From contig CAZQVA010000021.1 of the NCBI GenBank assembly GCA_964596685.1, forward strand, positions 1 to 38,290: a stretch of DNA of 38,290 nt, in the 5' to 3' direction. Under the pieces are notes generated by a model. That model had not been told where the DNA came from, made no database searches, and worked only from the letters and a program-made list of their open reading frames with translations. This document shows, piece after piece, positions 8,577 through 16,038 of this stretch; within the stretch, counting starts at the first letter, position 1, and each line of letters starts with the position of its first letter. The stretch is from CAZQVA01 sp964596685. Lineage in GTDB: Bacteria > Chlamydiota > Chlamydiia > Chlamydiales > VFKH01. Made by a program: the position numbers and the translations under genes.

Positions 8577-10283
8577 ATGCTCCCTTGCCGTTCTTTACAT
8601 ACAGTTTCAGCTTTTGACATAGGCGTCAAGCGCCCACCCACACATAGAGATCAGGAATCACATGAGGATAGGCGAGTGAGCCGCAAAGAAAGCGCTTCTC
8701 TTACGCTATTTTTTTCTTCTCGGCATCCACCTCTTATCGTTCAAAAGGATGCATCATGCGTGGATTTAAGTGGTCGGTTGTTGCCTTATTACCCGACTGA
8801 AGTGCATCGTTTGACCCATTTGGCTATACTACGTTTAAATCATTGTGCTTTAAATTCGATTAATAGAAGTATCTGTCATCTTGCTGCCTTGAGAGGACTA
8901 GAACTACAAGGCAATCGCTTGCGTGCTGTTCCCAATACAATGGGGGCATTAAGTTCTCTTGAAACAATTAATCTCGATGACAACATGTTATCGCATTTTC
9001 CTGACGTACTGGGGCGATTGAGTCAATTAAAAAAAATTTCATGCAATCAGAATCGAATCGAGAGATTTTCGGCATCTCTCCATCTGCGCGCATGTGAACA
9101 CTTGGAATTGCGTTCAAATCATCTATTGGAGCTCCCAAAAAAATGGGATTGGGCTCCTCAATTAAAATCCATCGACCTTAACGATAATCATATCGAGCAA
9201 GTGTCTTTTAACAGAGGCGTGCGGGTATCTATTCGATGCGATCTTAGAGCAAATCCACTCAATCAAGAAAGTGTAGCGCACTTAAGAGCTTATCACTATC
9301 CCAATATAACGTATGAGACAACTAGCCACCTTTTCCATCTTTTTAAGCGTTGGTACTATATCGGCCAACAATCAGATAGTGTAATGCAGACTCATGCAAT
9401 GCTCCAAGAGCTTTCAAAGCAATCTACTGCAACTTTAGAGAATTTTTTTGAACGCTTAAGGTCTATAAGGGGCTTCGCAAAGGATCCAAATAATACAAAT
9501 TATCCTGTCCGAATCCTAAGGGTTATCGCTGTAATGTGCCGTGATAGAGAAGCGCGGGATGAGATTGTTCATCTGATGAATGCGGCTCTAGGAGATTGCC
9601 AGGACCGCATTTCTCTTTATTTTTCTGAGATTGAAACATTGTGCATTGCGAAAGAGTACCTCAATGAGCATAGCACCCTTGAAGATTGTGCTCGACTGGT
9701 ACGTCGAGTATATAATTTAGATCGACTGGACTATCATCTCAGAATACATATAAGGAGCTATCCGAGACCAATAGATGAGGTTCAAATCTTTTTACGTGCG
9801 CGTATATTTTTGAGAAATATTCTTGATCTGCCTGTGAATGTCACTACCATGCGATTTTCAGCTCTAATTTCGGAAGATGAGCTTAGTCGAATTGCCTCTA
9901 AAATCCAAAGTGAATATAGGACAAAGGAGCAGTTTAAGGAAATTTTGCTCGCATCTTCTCTATGGAAGAAGCAACTGGAAAGTCATGAGGAATGGAAACA
10001 GACCATGGAGCAGTTTTATACATGGTATGCTGAATGTGGTCTTGATCCTACAGAACAGGCAGAAGAGGAGCGAGGCATTGAAGAGGTGAATCGCTCAATA
10101 CATGACTACAATGCATGGATACACGACGAAACACTCGCATTACAACCCTTTTCAGAAACGATTCAATTAGAAAGATTCCTGCAAAACACTGAACTTTTTC
10201 AAGAGGCACAGAAAAAAGCATTAAAGGTTTTCTTGGTGCGTTTTACTGAGGATTGGGTCCACAAGAATCACCCTTGTGAGTGA
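8577..10283 (+). CDS. LRR-NEL domain protein, probable secreted E3 ubiquitin ligase (IpaH/SspH-like)
   Basis: 568 residues. Residues 1-58 are a polar leader with no signal peptide. Residues 60-228 hold about eight leucine-rich repeats near 23 residues (for example LRGLELQGNRLRAVP, LETINLDDNMLSHFP, LKSIDLNDNHIEQVS). Residues 250-560 are helical and match the NEL ligase domain: GDCQDRISLYFSEIETL around residues 339-355 aligns with the ESCEDRVAL active-site region of IpaH enzymes, giving Cys341 and Asp343 as the CxD catalytic pair. LVRRVYNLDRLD and VNVTTMRFSALISEDEL align with LGREMFRLEIL and VKEMRFYGVSGVTANDL of IpaH9.8 (from memory). NEL enzymes form a thioester with host E2-charged ubiquitin and are type III secreted; the LRR restrains the ligase and picks the target. 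Targets here are unknown. The gene stands alone. Confidence 0.8.
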   Translation: MLPCRSLHTVSAFDIGVKRPPTHRDQESHEDRRVSRKESASLTLFFSSRHPPLIVQKDASCVDLSGRLLPYYPTEVHRLTHLAILRLNHCALNSINRSICHLAALRGLELQGNRLRAVPNTMGALSSLETINLDDNMLSHFPDVLGRLSQLKKISCNQNRIERFSASLHLRACEHLELRSNHLLELPKKWDWAPQLKSIDLNDNHIEQVSFNRGVRVSIRCDLRANPLNQESVAHLRAYHYPNITYETTSHLFHLFKRWYYIGQQSDSVMQTHAMLQELSKQSTATLENFFERLRSIRGFAKDPNNTNYPVRILRVIAVMCRDREARDEIVHLMNAALGDCQDRISLYFSEIETLCIAKEYLNEHSTLEDCARLVRRVYNLDRLDYHLRIHIRSYPRPIDEVQIFLRARIFLRNILDLPVNVTTMRFSALISEDELSRIASKIQSEYRTKEQFKEILLASSLWKKQLESHEEWKQTMEQFYTWYAECGLDPTEQAEEERGIEEVNRSIHDYNAWIHDETLALQPFSETIQLERFLQNTELFQEAQKKALKVFLVRFTEDWVHKNHPCE

Positions 10284-10294
10284 ACGTAAGCAGT

Positions 10295-10579
10295 CTAGTT
10301 AGGCTTTCCTCGCAGATGCTCTAATTCATCTTGGTCTCTTTCATAGCGAAAATTTGTGTAATCGCGCTCAGGGTCTTTTTTTTGGACCCATTTTTTTGGC
10401 ACATCATTAGATTGCCAACACCAACGATCGTTGATCAAGACCCAATGACCTTCATCTTTACTCTGTGGTGCTACTAAAAGAGAGTGGATGACAGCAGCGG
10501 GATGAAAGAGCTCTGTAGTACCATTTTCAGCATACAATAAAATTTGCAAAAGGAGCATAAGAGACAGACTTAATCGCAT
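10295..10579 (-). CDS. Small exported protein, unknown function
   Basis: A 94-residue protein with an N-terminal signal peptide (MRLSLSLMLLLQILLYAENG). The mature part is short and Trp-rich (GHWVLINDRWCWQSNDVPKKW), with a charged end. I do not recognise a family. Its start overlaps the end of the PRPP synthetase gene by ten bases, so it is probably co-transcribed with it. It ends 11 bases from the convergent LRR-NEL gene. The signal peptide and tight coupling support a real gene. Confidence 0.6.
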   Translation of the reverse strand: MRLSLSLMLLLQILLYAENGTTELFHPAAVIHSLLVAPQSKDEGHWVLINDRWCWQSNDVPKKWVQKKDPERDYTNFRYERDQDELEHLRGKPN

Positions 10580-11634
10580 GATTTGAGTTGGGTAATCATT
10601 CTAGAAATCAAGGAAGAGATGTCGACAATTTCAGTACGCTCTTCGATGTGAGGCAAGGGGAATTTGTCTTTTAAAATGATTTTTTCAATGGGCAGTGAGT
10701 TAGTCACAATAATGCGGCTAAAAATAAAAGAGCCCTCTTTATCGCGTGCCATCAAAAGGGGCAGAAGTCTGGAAGAAAAAATACCATGTACGGCGACGCC
10801 ACATACCTCGTGGGCCCCACAACTTTTTAATGCCTCTGCTGCCTTTAATAGCGTATTCCCGCTATCGATCATGTCATCTATAATAATGGCTAATTTACCT
10901 TTTACATCCCCATACACATTCTTGACGACAGACTTTCCTGGAGCAATGCGCTCTTTTTCAATTTCGAAAAAATGAGCTTCCCAATCTTTCTGAAAGAGCA
11001 ATTTGGCAATTGCTACAGTACGGAAATGCGCCTGATCTTCATGTTTCTTAGCAGCATCAGGGGCACCAACTACAATCTCATTTAAACGATTGCTGTATTT
11101 TGCAACTAAATGATTTGCCAGTAGATTAATGGCATCTTCATAGATAAAATTTGCTCCAAAGACAGCGCGGTACTGATCGATAGAGGCCTGAGAATGTGGT
11201 GAAACAATGCCAATGCGATCGAGACCTGATGCTGCAAGGTGTTTGGGAATAAGCGCATTGGCGACAGATTCAAAACGTTCACGATCGTGTGCTGAGCGAT
11301 CCTGACGCATATAAGCCATATAAGGGAAGATCGCGTGGACAGAGCGCGCCCCTGCTCGCTTTGCCGTATCAATGGCCAGATGTGCATACATGAGATTTTC
11401 TGCGCTATGGTTGCTAATCGATTGCACAATCGTAACCGTACTATCCTGTAAAAGAGCGGCATTGCGGTGAAAATGCTGTTTATCAAAGGGAAAAAATTCT
11501 ACAAATTCTTCCCCAGACGGAAAAAAACCCAAACTTATCGGTAATACTGTTGCAAGAGGATGTTGAAGAATTAAATTGCGAATTAATGACTCAGAAAGCC
11601 CTTGTTCAAAAAGTAAAAAGTGCCGATTATCCAT
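10570..11634 (-). CDS. prs: Ribose-phosphate pyrophosphokinase (PRPP synthetase family)
   Basis: Converts ribose 5-phosphate and ATP to PRPP for nucleotide and NAD synthesis. Family segments are SISNHSAENLMYAHLAIDTAKRAGA, FPYMAYMRQDRS (residues 103-114, the ATP-binding flexible-loop region) and the PRPP-binding loop IIIDDMIDSGNTL at about 250-262. The E. coli-type loop reads VDDMCDTAGTL, so Asp-Asp and the Gly-Asn/Thr-Thr turn are kept. The catalytic FTTA(M)RD motif is replaced by AYMRQDR and the N-terminus diverges from E. coli Prs, which places it in a more distant branch of the family. Length (354) is slightly above the usual 310-320. It overlaps the small exported protein by ten bases. 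Confidence 0.8.
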   Translation of the reverse strand: MDNRHFLLFEQGLSESLIRNLILQHPLATVLPISLGFFPSGEEFVEFFPFDKQHFHRNAALLQDSTVTIVQSISNHSAENLMYAHLAIDTAKRAGARSVHAIFPYMAYMRQDRSAHDRERFESVANALIPKHLAASGLDRIGIVSPHSQASIDQYRAVFGANFIYEDAINLLANHLVAKYSNRLNEIVVGAPDAAKKHEDQAHFRTVAIAKLLFQKDWEAHFFEIEKERIAPGKSVVKNVYGDVKGKLAIIIDDMIDSGNTLLKAAEALKSCGAHEVCGVAVHGIFSSRLLPLLMARDKEGSFIFSRIIVTNSLPIEKIILKDKFPLPHIEERTEIVDISSLISRMITQLKSCD

Positions 11635-11828
11635 GATAACCTCTCATTACCACTAATACAACGGGTCCCTTTAACCATCAATGAAATTTTCGCGAATAGC
11701 TAAAGCTATGCACGATGACACTCCGTCTTAAATCTGCCCTGGAGCTACCGCTTTAAAAATACTAGATTTTATACCCACTCCAGTCCCCATTAATTCTCAT
11801 TCAGAATAATGTATAACAGCTTATGCAC

Positions 11829-11922
11829 CCTCTGTGTGCTCTGTGGGCTCTGTGGTTCAAAACAATTAACATAAGTTTTAAATAAAAATATTCACCACAG
11901 AGTCCACAGATCTCACTCTGAA
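11829..11922. repeat. Imperfect inverted repeat of a CTCTGTGG-rich motif
   Basis: Within the 401-base gap between prs and the aminotransferase, a unit around 11829-11857 (…GCTCTGTGGGCTCTGTGGT) recurs on the opposite strand at 11893-11922 (read as …GATCTGTGGACTCTGTGGTG). The arms agree at most positions and leave a loop of about 35 AT-rich bases. Similar CTCTGTG-type intergenic units are scattered in many bacterial genomes; no function is known to me. It could fold into a long hairpin downstream of no gene (prs reads away from it). The rest of the gap is AT-rich with the promoter and repeat listed separately. Confidence 0.6.
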
Positions 11923-11950
11923 TAGTTAATTAAAACTTTGAATTACACCC

Positions 11951-12014
11951 GTCTAAAGTCCAGTCCTTGACACTGGCCGATTAAAGGGCGTACTATGTTA
12001 CTTGGATTTTAGAC
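11951..12014. repeat. Short palindromic repeat, copy 1 (flanks the aminotransferase promoter)
   Basis: The arm at 11951-11964 (GTCTAAAGTCCAGT) and the arm at 12000-12014 (ACTTGGATTTTAGAC) are near-inverted copies of one another. Read on minus, the first arm is ACTGGACTTTAGAC, identical to 14 bases of copy 2 at 15643-15656. The two arms bracket the promoter of the following gene. Confidence 0.55.
11967..11996 (+). promoter_or_regulatory. Sigma70-like promoter for the aminotransferase gene
   Basis: TTGACA at 11967-11972 and TACTAT at 11991-11996 are separated by 18 bases. The start of transcription would fall near 12003, about 33 bases before the ATG at 12036. It is one of the closest matches to the consensus in the window. 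Confidence 0.6.
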
Positions 12015-12035
12015 TCCTCAAACAATAAGCAATGT

Positions 12036-13244
12036 ATGCCTCAACTTTCACAACGACTTCGTGACCTTCCAGCCTCGCCAACGCGTAAATTAGCTCCATT
12101 TGCAGTAGCTGCACAAAATAGAGGTGTGCATGTTTATCACCTCAATATTGGTGATTCTGATTTAAAAACTCCTGATGTGATGCTACAAGTATTACAACAA
12201 TGGACGGCCAACCCCATTGCATACAGCCCATCTACTGGAAATCCTGCCTTTCTAAAATCCCTTCAAACCTACTACCATCAACTGGGGTATCACTTCGTCG
12301 ATAAAGAGCATATTCAAGTGACAACAGGAGGGAGTGAAGCAATCTCTATGGCATTGTTTGCTACATGCGCCTATGGAGATGAAGTCCTTGTTTTTGAACC
12401 ATTTTATGGGAATTATAATACGTATGCTGGCGTGAATGGAGTTACGTTAGTTCCTGTTGCTACCACAATTAACAATGGGTTTCACTTGCCCGATCAAGAA
12501 ATCATCGAGGCAGCAATTACAAAAAAAACACGCGCTATTCTTATCTGCACCCCAAATAATCCAACGGGTACTATTTATAATAAAGAAGAGATGCAGATGC
12601 TTGTTGAGATTGTCAAAAAACACCATCTTTTTCTTTTGAGTGACGAAGTGTATCGCGAATTTGTTTATGACAAGAAACAACACGTCTCCCTTCTTGATTT
12701 TATCAATGAGATCCCTGAGCAGGCCATTTTACTAGATAGCCTATCTAAACGATATAGCCTCTGTGGTGCACGTTTGGGGGCGCTAATCTCGCTTAACAAA
12801 GACCTCATGGCAGGGGTGCTGCGTATAGCCCAAGGTAGACTCTCAACAGGCACTATTGATCAAGCCATGGGAGCTCGCCTAGTTGATGTCCCTGATGCCT
12901 ATATCGAGATGGTAAAACAAGAGTATGAAGATCGCCGCACTATTATATTTGAAGGACTGTCTAAAATACCCGGAGTAACCCTTCCCAAGCCAGAAGGTGC
13001 TTTTTATGTAATGGCAGCTCTTCCTGTTTTGGATTCTGAACATTTTTGTAGATGGCTTTTAACTGATTTTAGTGAGCACAATGAAACGATTATGCTTGCA
13101 CCTGGTGCTGGATTTTATGCTTCAAAGGGTTCTGGCAAAAATGAAGTGCGCATTGCCTATGTTCTAAATAGGAAAGATCTTGTGCGTTCGGTTGAATTAC
13201 TTGCACTTGCATTAAAAAGATATGCCCACGAAGAAAAGCGCTAG
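12036..13244 (+). CDS. PLP-dependent class I aminotransferase (aspartate aminotransferase-like)
   Basis: 402 residues, fold type I aminotransferase. Visible active-site elements are TTGGSEAIS for phosphate binding (96-104), CTPNNPTGTIY (171-181), LSDEVYREFVY with the pyridine-N-binding Asp203, SLSKRYSLCGARLG with the Schiff-base Lys238, and NEVRIAYV with Arg372, the usual substrate carboxylate contact. This places it near bacterial AspB/AspC or related broad-specificity enzymes. The substrate cannot be fixed; aspartate/glutamate-type transamination is most likely, and a diaminopimelate-pathway or aromatic role is possible. It is a single-gene unit behind its own promoter, with a possible terminator hairpin over its stop. 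Confidence 0.85.
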   Translation: MPQLSQRLRDLPASPTRKLAPFAVAAQNRGVHVYHLNIGDSDLKTPDVMLQVLQQWTANPIAYSPSTGNPAFLKSLQTYYHQLGYHFVDKEHIQVTTGGSEAISMALFATCAYGDEVLVFEPFYGNYNTYAGVNGVTLVPVATTINNGFHLPDQEIIEAAITKKTRAILICTPNNPTGTIYNKEEMQMLVEIVKKHHLFLLSDEVYREFVYDKKQHVSLLDFINEIPEQAILLDSLSKRYSLCGARLGALISLNKDLMAGVLRIAQGRLSTGTIDQAMGARLVDVPDAYIEMVKQEYEDRRTIIFEGLSKIPGVTLPKPEGAFYVMAALPVLDSEHFCRWLLTDFSEHNETIMLAPGAGFYASKGSGKNEVRIAYVLNRKDLVRSVELLALALKRYAHEEKR

Positions 13245-13267
13245 CTTCTGAATTTGTCGCTTTTTTC
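13233..13267 (+). terminator. Possible intrinsic terminator after the aminotransferase
   Basis: GAAAAGCG at 13233-13240 can pair with CGCTTTTTTC at 13258-13267, ending in a T6 tract. The stem is AU-rich and the loop is long (17 bases), so support is modest. It spans the stop codon. Confidence 0.35.
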
Positions 13268-13288
13268 TGAATCCTGCAGCCGTCCATG

Positions 13289-13918
13289 TTACGGATAGTT
13301 TGAAGAAGACTCTACAGGTTGTGGTTGGGCCGGCAGGGCAACAGAAGGCAAATGCATGCGCACAACCCCTTGTTCCATATTGACACTGATTTTAGGCAAA
13401 ACTGTGCCCGCTTTTAGAGGGTCAATCTCCAAGAAGATATTTTTCGTTTCAAGATGGTTTAAGATGATCCCAATATGATCTGTTTTTGCTCCAGTATACG
13501 TCATCGCTTGATCCATGATTGAAGGCAGTAAAAGTAGTGCGGTAGAGCGATGAGAAAAGTCAACTTCGTCCTCTGATTGCCTCATTTGTTTATTGCAATG
13601 GTTATAAAAGGCTGCTTTGTCGGCGTCAGATTTAAATTGAATACTTGATGAGGTTTTGGAAAGCTCTTCAAGGACTGTAATAGCAGTATAGACAGTAAAT
13701 GCTCCCACAGCGGCAGCCCGTTCCACCTCTTGGATGTCATGTGGAGACATGGAAGCGCGCCATTCTTTAGGGATTTTAAATTCTTTTATAAGACATCCCT
13801 GGGTGGGGATATGCCGTATCATGAGTTGTTCACCCGTCATACGAGGTAAATCTTCTTCGATTTGTGAAGGTAAAGGGGGCTCCCCAGCCGCACCTTCCGC
13901 TCTTTTTGGCAAGGGCAT
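13289..13918 (-). CDS. Unknown protein, C-terminal half of a split paralog of the gene at 14238-14996
   Basis: 209 residues with no recognised domain. Its central part (HDIQEVERAAAVGAFTVY, then TAITVLEELSKT) resembles EDVSKIECAVKVVPLVLRV with KDIELERTQ in the 252-residue protein encoded just upstream on the same strand, and both proteins end in a similar region (SVNMEQGVVRMHLPS versus SVDLLNLFLTLTFP). It starts at an ATG that shares its A with the TGA of the preceding ORF (TGATG), the usual arrangement for termination-reinitiation. It may be a translated subunit or the downstream half of a broken gene. No signal peptide or membrane helix is seen. Confidence 0.55.
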   Translation of the reverse strand: MPLPKRAEGAAGEPPLPSQIEEDLPRMTGEQLMIRHIPTQGCLIKEFKIPKEWRASMSPHDIQEVERAAAVGAFTVYTAITVLEELSKTSSSIQFKSDADKAAFYNHCNKQMRQSEDEVDFSHRSTALLLLPSIMDQAMTYTGAKTDHIGIILNHLETKNIFLEIDPLKAGTVLPKISVNMEQGVVRMHLPSVALPAQPQPVESSSNYP

Positions 13919-14199
13919 CAGCGCCTAGAAGGGTGATCTTGAGAGGTGCGATGGAAAGAGCGAGAAGGAGATTTCAATTCAGATTTCTGTCGCAATAGCA
14001 CGGAACCCAGCCCGGCAATCACAGGCCCAATAATTGTCGAATAAAATAAAGCCCGTTTTAAAGCGCTTGGAGGAGTTGTTCTGGAGTGAAAAGGGACGAC
14101 TTCGTGTCCTGAAAGTCCTAGGTACCTCCTACACTGTTGATGAAAGCGAGCCTTAAAAGGCGGTGGCGTGTCCATTCCTGGAACAATAGAGTGTGTCAT
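13918..14199 (-). CDS. Small membrane protein, N-terminal half of a split paralog of the gene at 14238-14996
   Basis: 93 residues with one hydrophobic segment (RALFYSTIIGPVIAGLGSVL). It aligns along its length with the first 75 residues of the neighbouring 252-residue protein: both open M(T/V)xSI(V/A)P, have LG(L/V)SxH(E/Q)VV, and share the membrane segment (RAAFYLTVVLPLIAG in the paralog). It stops at TGA, sharing one base with the ATG of the next ORF. A single membrane helix with a short amphipathic N-terminus could place it in the bacterial or inclusion membrane, but no inclusion-protein signature (two close hydrophobic lobes) is seen. Confidence 0.55.
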   Translation of the reverse strand: MTHSIVPGMDTPPPFKARFHQQCRRYLGLSGHEVVPFHSRTTPPSALKRALFYSTIIGPVIAGLGSVLLRQKSELKSPSRSFHRTSQDHPSRR

Positions 14200-14237
14200 T
14201 GAGCCCTCCTTTTGCGCATTATAGTAAATAATTAATT

Positions 14238-14996
14238 TTAATCGTTAGTAGGAAAGGTCAGGGTAAGGAATAAATTTAAAAGATCGACTGAAAGCCTAGG
14301 CATGACAGAGCTTGAGGTAGTGGATTGCAGCTGTAGCGAAATCTTCTCAGAATTTGGTGCATCATAATAGGCGGCAAGCCACTCATACGCTAGCTCAAAT
14401 AATAAAGGATCTAAATTGGGCAACAATTGAGTAATCTGTTCACGACTCATCTTCAAAAACCCCCCACGCGCCACACTCTGATCGGAGCATCTCAAGCATT
14501 GAGTGCGTTCAAGTTCTATATCTTTTATAACGCGGAGGACAAGCGGTACAACTTTGACGGCACACTCTATTTTGCTAACATCTTCAAGCGAAAAAGCATT
14601 TTTAACACCTTCCTGTGAAAAGGCATATCCCTCAATTAACAGTTTATTTTTGGGTATCTCAATCTCGGTCACAGGTGGAGCAGAACTCTCCCATATTGTC
14701 TCTAAAACAGAACTCCTTCGTTCGGATATAAAGGGACGGCATACAGGAAGAGTGAGTGACGAAGGGGTAATTTTCGCTGAGCGTGGCCTGGACAACAATA
14801 AACCGACACCTGCGATCAAGGGAAGCACAACCGTTAAATAAAAGGCAGCACGCTTATACTTGGGAGGCATCGTCGTATCCTGGTTAATAGAAACCACTTG
14901 ATGATTGGAAACCCCTAACCAGTTGGCACATGTTTTATGAACGCGTTCCCTGACTGATATAACTTCTTGCGTATAAGGAGCAATTGAATTAACCAT
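14238..14996 (-). CDS. Membrane-anchored protein of unknown function (unsplit paralog)
   Basis: 252 residues. An N-terminal region (1-45) is followed by one membrane helix (RAAFYLTVVLPLIAGVGLLL), a low-complexity Ser/Pro-rich linker (about 70-110), and a helical C-terminal region with several Cys (CLRCSDQ). It corresponds in order to the two ORFs at 13918-14199 and 13289-13918 joined together, so this locus is a tandem duplication in which one copy is one ORF and the other is two. I recognise no family. The A/T-rich DNA at 14997-15070 probably carries the promoter of the three-gene minus-strand cluster. Confidence 0.6.
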   Translation of the reverse strand: MVNSIAPYTQEVISVRERVHKTCANWLGVSNHQVVSINQDTTMPPKYKRAAFYLTVVLPLIAGVGLLLSRPRSAKITPSSLTLPVCRPFISERRSSVLETIWESSAPPVTEIEIPKNKLLIEGYAFSQEGVKNAFSLEDVSKIECAVKVVPLVLRVIKDIELERTQCLRCSDQSVARGGFLKMSREQITQLLPNLDPLLFELAYEWLAAYYDAPNSEKISLQLQSTTSSSVMPRLSVDLLNLFLTLTFPTND

Positions 14997-15118
14997 AGTA
15001 CCTTAATTGTTTTCCTTATTATACCATAAAGTACAAATATTATAGTTCTAAATTGATAATATCGTCTTGGCGTTGGGCCTTGTTGCGTTAATGCCCTAAC
15101 AAGGCCCCGCTAATCGAT

Positions 15119-15197
15119 GGAAGCCACGACCCAACTTAAAGGGTTGGGGAAGACTTTTGAAAAAGTCTCCCGCGAGCTTTGCTCGCATCGTGGCTCC
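15119..15197. other. Cloverleaf-like branched hairpin inside the IS remnant
   Basis: An outer stem pairs 15119-15129 with 15188-15197 (…GCCACGA with TCGTGGC…, one bulge). Inside are three hairpins: CCCAAC/GTTGGG (15130-15135 with 15143-15148), AGACTTTT/AAAAGTCT (15151-15158 with 15161-15168) and GCGAGC/GCTCGC around a TTT loop (15172-15186). No anticodon or T-loop consensus is present, so it is not a tRNA. It lies between the left end of the element and its transposase start. Confidence 0.65.
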
Positions 15198-15303
15198 CCC
15201 CTCAAATCACTCTGAAAAAATTACTATCGTCTTGAAGAGTGCTTGGTAGACAATAAAAAAAGAGGCACACTTTCTACGTTCACTACAACAAGAAAGGTGC
15301 CCC

Positions 15304-15486
15304 ATGAGAAGCTACAGAATCAATAATTGGTCCCAGTATAACAGAGCCCTGAAGCAAAGGGGAAGCATTACTTTTTGGTTCAACCAAGAATCTGCTGACA
15401 GTTGGTTCTCCTCCGCTCATACCTGCTGCAAGGGGCGTCCAAAGATCTATGAAGCTGGCAAGAGGCCTAAATGCCAGCGGGACTAG
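15304..15486 (+). pseudogene. IS5-family transposase, N-terminal fragment fused out of frame to its own 3' end
   Basis: The first 49 codons (MRSYRINNWSQYNRALKQRG, ITFWFNQESADSWFSS, CKGRPKIY) are a clear IS5-family DDE transposase N-terminus. The next codons come from the 3' end of the same gene: the DNA …AGCTGGCAAGAGGCCTAA… matches the last codons of the remnant at 20500-20622, but is entered in another frame. A precise internal deletion of roughly 200-250 codons explains this. All DDE catalytic residues are missing. Confidence 0.75.
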
Positions 15487-15641
15487 AAGGGTTGCCACTT
15501 TAGAGACGGTTAGCGGCATTTATGCAACAAGACCAAGATAAAAGCCACAATATGAACTTGGCTTATATAATAGAATTATATTTTCTATAATAGAGAAAGA
15601 GTATTTTTTTATTATCAAAAAGATTAAAATACTGACATCTT

Positions 15642-15674
15642 GACTGGACTTTAGACAAAATCTAACATCCAGTC
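15642..15674. repeat. Short palindromic repeat, copy 2
   Basis: GACTGGA at 15642-15648 pairs with TCCAGTC at 15668-15674, and an inner TTAGA/TCTAA stem (15651-15655 with 15661-15665) encloses a CAAAA loop, giving a compact hairpin 23 bases before the His-rich gene. It shares ACTGGACTTTAGAC with copy 1 and ACTGGAC…TTAG with copy 3. Confidence 0.6.
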
Positions 15675-15696
15675 TGGATCAACAAAGGATCCAAGT

Positions 15697-16017
15697 ATGA
15701 AAACAGTCTTATCTTTTTGTGCTCTTTTAATATGTACATTCAGCCTTATCAAGACTCCTTTAGAGGCGAAAAGCCCCGGTCATAAGGGACGTCCACATAA
15801 GCACCATCATCGACACTCTTCAATGGGTGTGGGCATTTATTCTGCGCCTGTATTTGCTCCCGTTATGATAGCACCGCGTTATTATGTTCACGAACCTGCT
15901 TGCTTCGTTGTGGAGCCTGTGGCATACTATCCGCTCGTTGCAAGACCTGTTAGAGTATATCAAGTAGCACCGCCAAGACCCAGCGTTGGGTTTTCCTTTA
16001 CATGGTGTTTAGATTAA
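15697..16017 (+). CDS. Small exported His-rich protein
   Basis: 106 residues. A signal peptide (MKTVLSFCALLICTFSLIKT, cleavage near LEAK) is followed by a basic His cluster (KGRPHKHHHRHSS) and a Pro/Tyr/Val-rich tail with two Cys. The His cluster could bind metal ions; this is inference. Short exported proteins with the 'YYxxxPVxVY' type of tail are common in Gram-negative bacteria and usually lack a defined role. An AAAGGA sequence precedes the ATG by eight to ten bases. It is followed after 21 bases by the TrmH gene and may be co-transcribed. Confidence 0.65.
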   Translation: MKTVLSFCALLICTFSLIKTPLEAKSPGHKGRPHKHHHRHSSMGVGIYSAPVFAPVMIAPRYYVHEPACFVVEPVAYYPLVARPVRVYQVAPPRPSVGFSFTWCLD

Positions 16018-16038
16018 TCCACACGAAGGGTAAGAAAG

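Larger units (their letters stand above)
15076..15534 (+). mobile_element. Internally deleted IS5-type insertion sequence (MITE-like)
   Basis: Terminal inverted repeats are visible: the left end 15076-15100 starts GGCCTTGTTGCGTTAATGCC, and the right end 15509-15534, read on minus, starts GGTCTTGTTGCATAAATGCC; both then continue CTAAC. Between them lie a branched-hairpin segment (15119-15197) and a transposase gene reduced to its first 49 codons. The right third matches the remnant at 20434-20622 read on the opposite strand. Total length is about 460 bases, too short for an active IS5 copy, so any movement would need a transposase supplied elsewhere. Confidence 0.75.

Noticed and set aside
15119..15197. 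Cloverleaf considered as a tRNA or tmRNA piece
   Set aside because: No anticodon loop, T-loop consensus or CCA end; the stems have the wrong lengths.
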